NCBI GenBank assembly: GCA_030950835.1
Contig: JAUZQU010000222.1
Location: forward strand, 1 to 5,017
DNA length: 5,017 nucleotides
Origin: Mariprofundaceae bacterium
Lineage (GTDB): Bacteria; Pseudomonadota; Zetaproteobacteria; Mariprofundales; Mariprofundaceae
Direction: 5' to 3'
Positions 1 to 5,017 of this stretch are shown piece after piece. Numbering within the stretch: the stretch's first letter is position 1; each line of letters begins with the position of its first letter. Under the pieces are notes generated by a model that worked only from the letters and a program-made list of their open reading frames with translations, had not been told where the DNA came from and searched no databases. The translations under genes were made by a program, and so were the position numbers.

Positions 1-298
1 TGGGTGGTGCCTCCTCCTCGTCCATGCTGAAGGAGAAGCCGAAATCCTCCTCCTGCCGCAGGTCGCGCGCCCGCTGCAGCCCATAGACGAACAGGTACAT
101 GGCCGGCATCTCTGGCAGCGCTGCTTCTGATACGTCTAAGCGGTGGTTCACTTCGGCTGCAATCTCGGCTATGAGATCGGGCAGCCTTCGATGCCGGCCT
201 ACCTCCACCGTATGCGGCAAGAGGTCGGCCAAACGGGAGAAGAGCCCGGCATACGGCGCATCCACTGGAGCGAAATCCAGCACGTAGAAGCGTGGGGC
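1..298 (-). CDS. Fragment of an FtsK/SpoIIIE-like ATPase (tentative), partial at both ends
   Basis: Seen: the minus strand is open for 99 codons with no stop, running from the G/C homopolymer to the window edge. The peptide begins APRFYVLDFAPVDAP, continues through a leucine-rich stretch with LPH, then has a hydrophobic strand followed by a GLQRARDLR segment and EEDFGF, and ends in an acidic EEE tract. The composition (Leu, Ala and Arg rich, good secondary-structure periodicity) is that of real coding DNA. Family knowledge: a YVLDF strand followed by a segment containing LPH, and then a hydrophobic Walker-B-like strand, recalls FtsK/SpoIIIE and EccC-type translocating ATPases. No Walker A motif lies in the fragment, so the assignment rests on resemblance only. 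The start, the P-loop and the C-terminus are all missing. GC content is far above the rest of the window, and the fragment is probably from another organism. It could instead be another P-loop ATPase. Confidence 0.45.
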
Positions 299-342
299 CC
301 CCCCCCCCCCCCCCCCCCCCGGGGGGGCCCCGCCCCCCCCCC
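294..342. other. G/C homopolymer tract, probable assembly junction
   Basis: Seen: after GTGGGG come 23 C, 7 G, 4 C, one G and 10 C, with no A or T between 294 and 342. On one side is DNA of about 63 % GC, on the other DNA of moderate GC. The tract starts 8 bases past the stop codon of the HDOD gene. Inference: this resembles poly-G or poly-C sequencing artefacts that let an assembler join unrelated contigs, or badly called bases across a gap. A natural homopolymer of this kind is possible but unlikely. Confidence 0.75.
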
Positions 343-349
343 TACACCA

Positions 350-1198
350 TTAGCCTATTGTCGCTTGCATATCACCAATGCTTGTTTCCAGCTCAATTTC
401 CACAGCTGCCAAATGGACTTCCGTGGCACCTAAACGTTGAATAGGCGGATAATGTTGAATATCTACATCACCAATAGCATCAAATAGCACTTTTACCCCG
501 TTATGTTGTACTAAAAAGTCTGCTGCATCGATAAAATCAATCAATTTGTCTCTGGGTCTGTCATCGGATTCAATGCCGTGATGCGAAGCAATGGTTTCAA
601 ACACATCAGGCATATCCCAATGGTTGAGCAATCTTCCCCCCATCTCTCGGTGTAAACGTTGGATGACTTTGAGTTTATCTGCATGTTCCAAAGGGATAAG
701 TAAATCAGGTACAGCACAAACCACCGCCTGCACCCCAATATCATGCAACATACCTGCTAAAAAAGCTTCCTCTGGCTCTGCGCTTTGAATCAAAGTCGCC
801 AAATGCTGTGCGGCGACTGCCACACTCAACGAATGGGCGCTGGTTTGCTGCAGAATCTTCTGCAAGGCTTTGTTTTTAACTTGCATGTGAATCTTAGCTG
901 AGATTGCCACCATCAACTGCAAAGTTCGCCTACCACCCAAACGTTGAATCGCCATGGGTAAACTGCGAATTTCAAAGCTGCCACTCTTAAAACGCGCACT
1001 GTTGGCAATGCGCAATACCGTGGCTGAAAATGTCATATCATTGCCTAATGCTCGCGCAATATCTGCAGCACCTTGGCTCTCATCTTGCACAATACGCCGC
1101 ACTTGAATCACCGCCTCAGGCAATAATGGTAGTTTGGCTTCACCCGCACGAAATCGCACCCGTATTTCTTCAGCAATTTTACCCACATCCACACTCAT
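350..1198 (-). CDS. HDOD-domain signalling protein
   Basis: A 282-residue protein made almost wholly of one HDOD domain (roughly residues 20-225). HDOD modules are HD-superfamily relatives, usually without proven hydrolase activity, that act in signalling, c-di-GMP responses, motility and stress control. Seen: the opening LPLLPEAV (23-30), the helix with NDMTFSATVLRIANSA (53-68), the RLGGRRTLQL turn (86-95), LAGMLHDIG with H152-D153 (148-155), H183 in LHREMGG, the NHWDMP segment (192-197) and the H206-H207 pair. These match the family from end to end, and the length is usual for a stand-alone HDOD protein. The ATG at 1198 overlaps the stop of the upstream ATPase gene (ATGA) and has a purine-rich GGGAGAGGA just ahead, so the start is well supported and translation is probably coupled. 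No output domain is fused to it. The TAA stop (352-350) lies 8 bases from the G/C junction, so any terminator or third operon gene is lost. Confidence 0.93.
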   Translation of the reverse strand: MSVDVGKIAEEIRVRFRAGEAKLPLLPEAVIQVRRIVQDESQGAADIARALGNDMTFSATVLRIANSARFKSGSFEIRSLPMAIQRLGGRRTLQLMVAISAKIHMQVKNKALQKILQQTSAHSLSVAVAAQHLATLIQSAEPEEAFLAGMLHDIGVQAVVCAVPDLLIPLEHADKLKVIQRLHREMGGRLLNHWDMPDVFETIASHHGIESDDRPRDKLIDFIDAADFLVQHNGVKVLFDAIGDVDIQHYPPIQRLGATEVHLAAVEIELETSIGDMQATIG

Positions 1199-3099
1199 GA
1201 TTCCTCTCCCATCAAACGTACAATATCTTCCACCGAACGTTTAGACCCAGAACGTGGCGCAATGCGATATACTTCTTCCACTGTGGTATAACCCTTTAAT
1301 ACTTTGTACAAACCATCTTCCATCAAGGATAATAAATCCGTGCTTTCACAGCTGATTTCACGCACTTCATGCGATGATTTCTGCTCAATAATGGCTTCTC
1401 GCACTTGTTCATTCAAAACCAATAACTCGTGTAAAGCTGTACGCCCGTGATAACCAGTGCCATAACAAGTGCCACAACCTATACCTCGGTAAAAAGTGTG
1501 GTTACGCAAAGTATCATCATCAATACCAATCAAATTGGCGATGCGTTTGTTCGGCATATAAGCTTGCCTACAATCAGGGCAAATCGTCCGAATCAGACGC
1601 TGTGCCAAAATACTGACGACGGTGGATGAAATCAAAAAGGTTTCTACACCCATATCAATCAAACGTAATAAACCGCCAATAGAGTCTTCAGTGTGAAAGG
1701 TGGTCAACACTTTATGCCCCGTTAAAGCCGCTTGCACGGCAACATGCGCTGAATTTTTATCGCGAATCTCGCCCAAAACAATAATGTCAGGATCTTGGCG
1801 CACCACTGATTTTAGTGATGCCTCAAAAGTTCTGCCCGCGGACTTATCTACCGAACATTGCATGATGCCATCAATCACATATTCCACAGGGTCTTCTAAA
1901 GTAATGATTTTGGTGGTGGGGCGATTCAAATAATCTACAGCCGCATATAAGGTGGTCGTTTTACCCGAACCCGTAGGCCCTGTAATGATAATCACCCCCG
2001 TAGGCACATCCAATGCCCCATGTTTAAAACGCTCCAATACCCCACGACTCATGTGAATTTGCTCTATGCTTTTCAAACCACCATCGCGGCGCAAGACACG
2101 CATCACCAAGTTTTCCCCATAAATCGTCACATAAGTAGACACCCGAAAGTCAGCCTCAATATCACTTACCACCCGACTAATACGCCCATCTTGATGCATA
2201 CGGCTATCCGAAATGTCCATTTCACCTAAAATCTTAATCCGCGCAGTCACCCGCCGTGACATTTCTCTTGGTAAATCCATTTTATGGATCAGCACCCCAT
2301 CCATACGAAAGCGTACCCGCATATGATCAGCCAAAGGTTCTAAATGAATATCACTGGCCTGGTCACGAATAGCCGCGAGAAAAATACTATCCACAACCTC
2401 TGAAACCTGATCCCCATCTTGATCCGCGTCCCCAGCTTTGCCTGATGTTAGTTTTTCAATCAGTGATTCAAGCGTACCTCTAGCTGCAATGAACACATTG
2501 GCTTTTTTTTGTAATTGATGCTCAATTTCTTGGATTCCATGTTCATTTAAAGGGTCTGCGGTAATCACAGACACATTTTTTTCACCTACATCAAAAGGAA
2601 TCATCAGTTGAGAGCGGATAAACTTCACAGGAAATTGCGCTACTAAACTTCGGTCTATCATATCCAAGTCCACATGCATCAAGGCTAAACCAAGTTGTTC
2701 GGACAAAGCTTGGGCAAGCTGTCTATCATTGATTAAGTCCAAGCTGATGAGAATCTCACCCATGCGCTGACCTGGCATACGCCCCATGGCAGCTTCCGCT
2801 TGATGCAGTTCTGCCAACTCAATATAACCCAGTTCACACACCAATTCACCCATGCGAAACTGACGACCATGCCGACGAATCAAGCGGCGCTGCTCATCCT
2901 CACTGATAAAACCAAGCTCCACCAAAATAGAGGATAAAATCTTGCTATCACCGAGTTTCTTTTGAATACGCACTGCTTTTTCGATGTCGGATAGCGCAAT
3001 ATTGGATGTTTGCAGCAATAATTGCACAAACTGAGCACCCGGTTGACCTGTTAATGTTTGGTTGAGGCTTTGTATTTGTCGTTCGCGCGAATCCGTCAT
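1195..3099 (-). CDS. GspE/PilB/MshE-family secretion or type IV pilus assembly ATPase
   Basis: A 634-residue cytoplasmic hexameric ATPase that powers type IV pilus extension or type II secretion. Seen: Walker A GPTGSGKT (374-381), Asp box around SDIHLEP (249-255) and LEDPVEY (401-407), Walker B DIIVLGEIRD (438-447), His box TGHKVLTTFHT (460-470), QRLIR (500-504), and a zinc tetracysteine of C507, C510, C542 and C545. All key residues are present. The N-terminus (about 50-135) has repeats like the MshEN c-di-GMP-binding motif, followed by a GspE N-terminal domain (about 136-215) and a short acidic linker (220-230). The ATG at 3099 is preceded by AAGGAG at 5 bases, so the start is firm. It heads an operon with the HDOD gene, which overlaps it by 4 bases. 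No inner-membrane platform, pilin or retraction ATPase gene is in view, so the choice between PilB, MshE and GspE cannot be made here. Confidence 0.95.
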   Translation of the reverse strand: MTDSRERQIQSLNQTLTGQPGAQFVQLLLQTSNIALSDIEKAVRIQKKLGDSKILSSILVELGFISEDEQRRLIRRHGRQFRMGELVCELGYIELAELHQAEAAMGRMPGQRMGEILISLDLINDRQLAQALSEQLGLALMHVDLDMIDRSLVAQFPVKFIRSQLMIPFDVGEKNVSVITADPLNEHGIQEIEHQLQKKANVFIAARGTLESLIEKLTSGKAGDADQDGDQVSEVVDSIFLAAIRDQASDIHLEPLADHMRVRFRMDGVLIHKMDLPREMSRRVTARIKILGEMDISDSRMHQDGRISRVVSDIEADFRVSTYVTIYGENLVMRVLRRDGGLKSIEQIHMSRGVLERFKHGALDVPTGVIIITGPTGSGKTTTLYAAVDYLNRPTTKIITLEDPVEYVIDGIMQCSVDKSAGRTFEASLKSVVRQDPDIIVLGEIRDKNSAHVAVQAALTGHKVLTTFHTEDSIGGLLRLIDMGVETFLISSTVVSILAQRLIRTICPDCRQAYMPNKRIANLIGIDDDTLRNHTFYRGIGCGTCYGTGYHGRTALHELLVLNEQVREAIIEQKSSHEVREISCESTDLLSLMEDGLYKVLKGYTTVEEVYRIAPRSGSKRSVEDIVRLMGEES

Positions 3100-3104
3100 G
3101 CAGG

Positions 3105-3110
3105 CTCCTT
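3105..3110 (-). promoter_or_regulatory. Ribosome binding site of the secretion ATPase gene
   Basis: AAGGAG on the minus strand, 5 bases before the ATG at 3099. It is a near-consensus Shine-Dalgarno and fixes that start. Confidence 0.85.
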
Positions 3111-3120
3111 ATATGATTAG

Positions 3121-3135
3121 CAACGTATAACGTTG
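3121..3135. repeat. Perfect inverted repeat in the divergent promoter region, possible operator
   Basis: CAACGT-ATA-ACGTTG, 6-base arms around a 3-base centre, sits between the divergent ATPase operon and reductase gene. It covers the candidate -10 of the ATPase promoter and also contains TATAAC on the plus strand (3126-3131), which could be a -10 for the reductase although I see no good -35 for it. A dimeric repressor binding here could control both directions. Chance is possible because the arms are short. Confidence 0.35.
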
Positions 3136-3152
3136 AGCATAACAAGTGCCAA
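3124..3152 (-). promoter_or_regulatory. Candidate sigma-70 promoter of the ATPase-HDOD operon
   Basis: On the minus strand, TTGGCA (3152-3147, 5 of 6 to the -35 consensus) is followed after exactly 17 bases by TATACG (3129-3124, 4 of 6 to the -10 consensus). This would start transcription near 3117 and give a leader of about 18 bases containing the AAGGAG site. The -10 lies inside a perfect inverted repeat. Spacing and position are good, but the call is by eye. Confidence 0.45.
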
Positions 3153-3197
3153 GAATGCTTGTGCATCTAAAGTGAGGGCGCTAACCTCGTCTTCATC

Positions 3198-4160
3198 ATG
3201 CCAACTATCCGTTTCAAAGATAAAGATTACGACTGCCCAAACAGCGAAAATCTATTAGATAGCTTAAATCGACAGGGGGCAAACTTGCCTTTTAGCTGCT
3301 GTGCTGGTCATTGTTGGACGTGTATGAGCAAAGCCACACAGGGGCAACCCCCAGCAGCATCTCAAGCAGGGCTTAAAGATACACAAAAAGCACAAGGTTA
3401 CTTTCTGCCCTGTGTCTGCAAGCCTGAAATGGATTTACATATAGAAGCTATGCGAATCACATCGAGCAAGTGGCAAAGCACGGTCATACAAAAAAGCCAA
3501 CTCAGTGATACGGTAGTACGCCTGCGCCTGCAAAAACCTGCTGCATTCACCTACCATGCAGGTCAATATGTCGCTTTTTTTCAACAGGGAAAGCAACGTT
3601 GTTACTCTTTGGCAAGCATCAACAGTGAGCCGCTATTAGAGTTTCATATACGTCGTGTTCCTGAGGGCAAGGTGAGCACATGGTTATGTGATGAGGTGCA
3701 AGAAGGTGATCAGCTGCATTTTTCAGATGTGCGTGGTGATTGTTTTTATATACCCAATAGTCAGCCTTTATTATTGCTTGCTACAGGCACTGGTCTTGCG
3801 CCTTTGTATGGCATCATGCGGCAAGCCATCACACAGCAACACCCTGCGCCTATACACATATTTCATAGCTGTAACGATGTGGAATCCTTGTATTATCGCC
3901 AAGAGTTGGCTGCCATCAGTGCCCAATATGCCCATGTCACATATGATAGTTGCGTGGTTGCGGCAACGCAGCAAGGTGATGTTTTGCAGGGAGATATGGT
4001 GCAGCTATTGCAGCAATCTCAATATGACTGGGCAGCTGATGATTGGGCAGGGTGGCGGGTGTATTTAAGTGGTAAACCTGATATTTTGGATCAACTGCGT
4101 TTGCTTTGCTTGCAAAAAGGCGTACGTAATATGGATATATATGCCGATGCTTTCACATAA
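3198..4160 (+). CDS. [2Fe-2S] ferredoxin-FAD/NAD(P)H reductase (oxygenase-reductase type)
   Basis: A 320-residue cytoplasmic electron-transfer flavoprotein that passes electrons from NAD(P)H through FAD to a [2Fe-2S] cluster and on to a partner enzyme. Seen: an N-terminal plant-type ferredoxin domain (1-85) with cluster ligands C34, C39, C42 and C72 (CX4C, CX2C, CX29C); an FAD-binding barrel (about 92-185) with the RCYS flavin motif (R134-Y136-S137) and GKVSTWL (157-163); an NAD(P)-binding domain (about 188-320) with LLATGTGLAP (193-202) and a C-terminal YLSGKPDILDQL then IYADAF (314-319). Order and length match methane-monooxygenase component C, phenol hydroxylase P5 and CDP-6-deoxy-glucoseen reductase (AscD/RfbI-like) proteins. 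No oxygenase or deoxysugar gene is nearby, so its partner is unknown. The ATG at 3198 gives the expected family N-terminus; a TAA at 3168 blocks any longer frame. Its ribosome site is poor: GAGGG lies 19 bases away, so initiation may be weak or the leader unusual. Confidence 0.9.
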   Translation: MPTIRFKDKDYDCPNSENLLDSLNRQGANLPFSCCAGHCWTCMSKATQGQPPAASQAGLKDTQKAQGYFLPCVCKPEMDLHIEAMRITSSKWQSTVIQKSQLSDTVVRLRLQKPAAFTYHAGQYVAFFQQGKQRCYSLASINSEPLLEFHIRRVPEGKVSTWLCDEVQEGDQLHFSDVRGDCFYIPNSQPLLLLATGTGLAPLYGIMRQAITQQHPAPIHIFHSCNDVESLYYRQELAAISAQYAHVTYDSCVVAATQQGDVLQGDMVQLLQQSQYDWAADDWAGWRVYLSGKPDILDQLRLLCLQKGVRNMDIYADAFT

Positions 4161-4235
4161 ATGATTGAAGTCAGCTATACCTGCTTGCCTATGTAAAAAA
4201 ATATACCCAGAGTCAGGCGCAGAAGGCAGGCACAA

Positions 4236-4263
4236 AAAAAGCGCGGCTATTGCCACGCTTTTT
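4236..4263. terminator. Bidirectional rho-independent terminator between convergent genes
   Basis: AAAAAGCG (4236-4243) pairs with CGCTTTTT (4256-4263). Inside it GGC (4245-4247) pairs with GCC (4252-4254) across one C-A mismatch, around a TATT loop. The plus-strand transcript ends in T5-G-T3 (reductase), and the minus-strand transcript ends in seven T (cold-shock gene). It lies 75 bases past the reductase stop and 31 past the cold-shock stop, as expected for a shared terminator. Confidence 0.85.
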
Positions 4264-4274
4264 GTTTAAACGAA

Positions 4275-4290
4275 TCAACTTTAAAGTTGA
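4275..4290. repeat. Perfect 16-bp palindrome just downstream of the cold-shock gene
   Basis: TCAACTTTAAAGTTGA is identical to its reverse complement. It begins 4 bases after the cold-shock stop codon and 11 bases before the terminator stem on the minus strand. As RNA it could fold into a 6-bp stem with a TTAA loop, perhaps protecting the 3' end of the message; as DNA it could be a dimer binding site. No T-run follows, so it is not itself a terminator. Confidence 0.5.
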
Positions 4291-4294
4291 AGGT

Positions 4295-4504
4295 TTATTG
4301 TGGTACCACGTTTTCAGCTTGTGGACCTTTTTGACCTTGTACAACTTCCATAGTCACTTTCTGACCTTCTTCTAAAGAACGGAAACCTTCACTATTGATA
4401 GCAGTGTGATGAACGAATACGTCATCTCCGCCATTTTGCTCGATAAAACCGAAGCCTTTTTCATCATTAAACCACTTAACTGTTCCTTCAACTTGATTGG
4501 ACAT
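4295..4504 (-). CDS. CspA-family cold-shock protein
   Basis: A 69-residue single cold-shock domain, a five-stranded OB-fold that binds single-stranded RNA or DNA and melts RNA secondary structure. Seen, numbering from the chosen start: GTVKWFNDEKGFGFIEQ (7-23) contains RNP1 (KGFGFI, 16-21), and DVFVHHTAI (28-36) contains RNP2. The EEGQKVTMEVVQGQKGPQAENV ending, quoted here only in outline, completes the barrel. Length and residues are standard for the family. I chose the internal ATG at 4504 over the ATG at 4522, because AGAGGA sits 7 bases before it and the first conserved residues follow at once, while the upstream ATG has no ribosome site. The gene is alone, convergent with the reductase, and ends into a shared terminator. 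Paralogue identity (cspA, cspD and so on) cannot be told from sequence alone; the leader may allow post-transcriptional control. Confidence 0.95.
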   Translation of the reverse strand: MSNQVEGTVKWFNDEKGFGFIEQNGGDDVFVHHTAINSEGFRSLEEGQKVTMEVVQGQKGPQAENVVPQ

Positions 4505-4511
4505 GTGTCTT

Positions 4512-4517
4512 TCCTCT
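4512..4517 (-). promoter_or_regulatory. Ribosome binding site of the cold-shock gene
   Basis: AGAGGA, 7 bases upstream of the ATG at 4504. It lies inside the longer reading frame that starts at 4522, which argues that the shorter start is the true one. Confidence 0.75.
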
Positions 4518-4617
4518 TTCATGTAAAACTATATTAATATATTCATTGGCTTTTCTAAGACCCATCCATTCAACAAACAAACGAACAATCATCAAAATAA
4601 TCACAATGAACGCCGCC

Positions 4618-4646
4618 ATCATGCGAACATAAAACATGAAGGTCAA
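4618..4646 (-). promoter_or_regulatory. Candidate promoter of the cold-shock gene with a long leader
   Basis: Minus-strand TTGACC (4646-4641, 5 of 6) is followed after 17 bases by CATGAT (4623-4618, 4 of 6). Transcription would start near 4611, leaving a leader of about 107 bases, in line with the long 5' UTRs known for cspA genes. An alternative closer promoter might use the AT-rich TATATTAATATA (4530-4541). The 210-base gap between the cold-shock gene and the FlhB-like gene (4505-4714) otherwise shows no gene and no clear terminator. Confidence 0.35.
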
Positions 4647-4714
4647 GTGATTTATTCTTACCCTACAATCAAACTACCCATCAAGCAGTAACATGTGGCA
4701 TGCTCTGTATAGGT

Positions 4715-5017
4715 TTAACGTTGCTGTAGGCTTTGGTCTGCCTGATATAAAAATGAGAGTAATTCAGCCACCAACTGGTATGCTTCTTCAGGGATTTCTT
4801 GCCCAACGGGGACTTGAGCCAATAAACTGGCAAGTTGGGCATCGTTATGAATATGCACATCATGTTCACGGGCTAAAATCAGAATCGCCTTGGCAATCTC
4901 ACCAACACCTGCAGCCATCACCCGTGGCGCACCGCCCATACCATGATCATAAGCCAAAGCCACGGCAGCTTGTTGTGATTGCGCTTGCTCTGATGATGGC
5001 TGTTCTGCTGTTGATGG
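4715..5017 (-). CDS. FlhB C-terminal-domain homologue (flagellar/type III export switch family), N-terminus outside window
   Basis: The last 100 residues of a protein related to the cytoplasmic domain of FlhB, the export-switch component of the flagellar type III secretion apparatus. Seen: AVALAYDHG near residue 18 of the visible part, then GAPRVMAAGVGEIAKAI, an LAREHDVHIHND segment, and VGQEIPEEAYQLVAELLSFLY close to the C-terminus (only the core VGQEIPEE is needed to recognise it). These follow FlhB closely. The cleavage motif NPTH that precedes AVAL in true FlhB is absent: the bases encode QSQQA there, after a Gln/Ser/Glu-rich stretch. There are no membrane helices in view. This fits the small stand-alone FlhB-like (FhlB/YlqH-type) proteins often found near fliK, rather than FlhB itself. 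A GTG at 4963 could start translation, but the frame stays open to the window edge and starting there would cut the conserved AVAL strand, so the true start is probably beyond 5017. Confidence 0.85.
   Translation of the reverse strand, partial: PSTAEQPSSEQAQSQQAAVALAYDHGMGGAPRVMAAGVGEIAKAILILAREHDVHIHNDAQLASLLAQVPVGQEIPEEAYQLVAELLSFLYQADQSLQQR

Noticed and set aside
143..433. Plus-strand frame with a proline- and glycine-rich middle
   Set aside because: The proline tract is only translation of the C/G homopolymer, and the two ends lie antisense to real coding sequence on different DNA pieces.
2503..2510. Run of eight T (A8 on the coding strand) inside the ATPase gene, possible slippage site
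   Set aside because: The frame is intact across it and encodes an ordinary KK pair. There is no sign of an alternative product.
3147..3165. Imperfect inverted repeat around CAAG-AATG-CTTG near the divergent promoters
   Set aside because: The perfect arms are only 4 bases and part of it overlaps the candidate -35 element. Chance is likely.
2948..3166. Minus-strand frame overlapping the start of the secretion ATPase
   Set aside because: It mostly overlaps the well-supported ATPase gene in another frame, has no recognisable domain and has no good ribosome site.
3688..4068. 126-codon plus-strand frame inside the reductase
   Set aside because: It is a shadow frame within a gene whose cofactor motifs are intact. 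Its Cys/Ile-rich sequence looks like out-of-frame translation.
4505..4522. Six-residue N-terminal extension of the cold-shock protein from the ATG at 4522
   Set aside because: The extension encodes the Shine-Dalgarno of the internal ATG, and the upstream ATG has none of its own.
4681..4869. 62-codon minus-strand frame overlapping the FlhB-like gene
   Set aside because: It is out of frame with the conserved FlhB domain and resembles nothing I recognise.

Overview
The window looks like two unrelated pieces of DNA joined by an artificial-looking homopolymer. Positions 1-297 are GC-rich (about 63 % by hand count) and carry an uninterrupted minus-strand reading frame that resembles part of an FtsK/SpoIIIE-type ATPase. 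Positions 294-342 consist only of C and G runs (G4, C23, G7, C4, G, C10). From 343 to the end the DNA is of moderate GC (lines counted by hand ranged from 38 to 55 %) and has ordinary proteobacterial-style gene organisation. I read the join as an assembly or sequencing chimera, so the left 340 bases should not be taken as real neighbours of the rest.

The right-hand piece suggests a Gram-negative, probably flagellated and piliated or type II-secreting proteobacterium. A gamma- or zetaproteobacterium-like source is plausible, but the sequence does not fix the taxon. Layout: (i) a minus-strand operon of two genes, a GspE/PilB/MshE-family secretion or pilus ATPase (1195-3099) followed by an HDOD-domain signalling protein (350-1198), joined by a 4-base ATGA overlap; (ii) a 98-bp divergent intergenic region with a good candidate promoter for the ATPase and a perfect inverted repeat over its -10 element; (iii) a plus-strand flavoprotein reductase with an N-terminal plant-type [2Fe-2S] domain (3198-4160); (iv) a convergent intergenic region with a bidirectional terminator and a separate perfect 16-bp palindrome; (v) a minus-strand CspA-family cold-shock protein (4295-4504) with a possible long 5' leader; (vi) a minus-strand FlhB-C-terminal-domain homologue (4715 to the window end, incomplete at its N-terminus).

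The ATPase and HDOD protein probably act together in surface-motility, pilus or secretion control. The ATPase has N-terminal repeats resembling the c-di-GMP-binding MshEN motif, and the HDOD protein is a typical non-catalytic signalling module. The FlhB-like protein belongs to the flagellar export system. The reductase stands alone here with no visible partner oxygenase or pathway gene. I found no CRISPR array, tRNA, rRNA, insertion sequence or clear defence system, and nothing that I would call a new biological system. The most consequential observation is the likely chimeric join.
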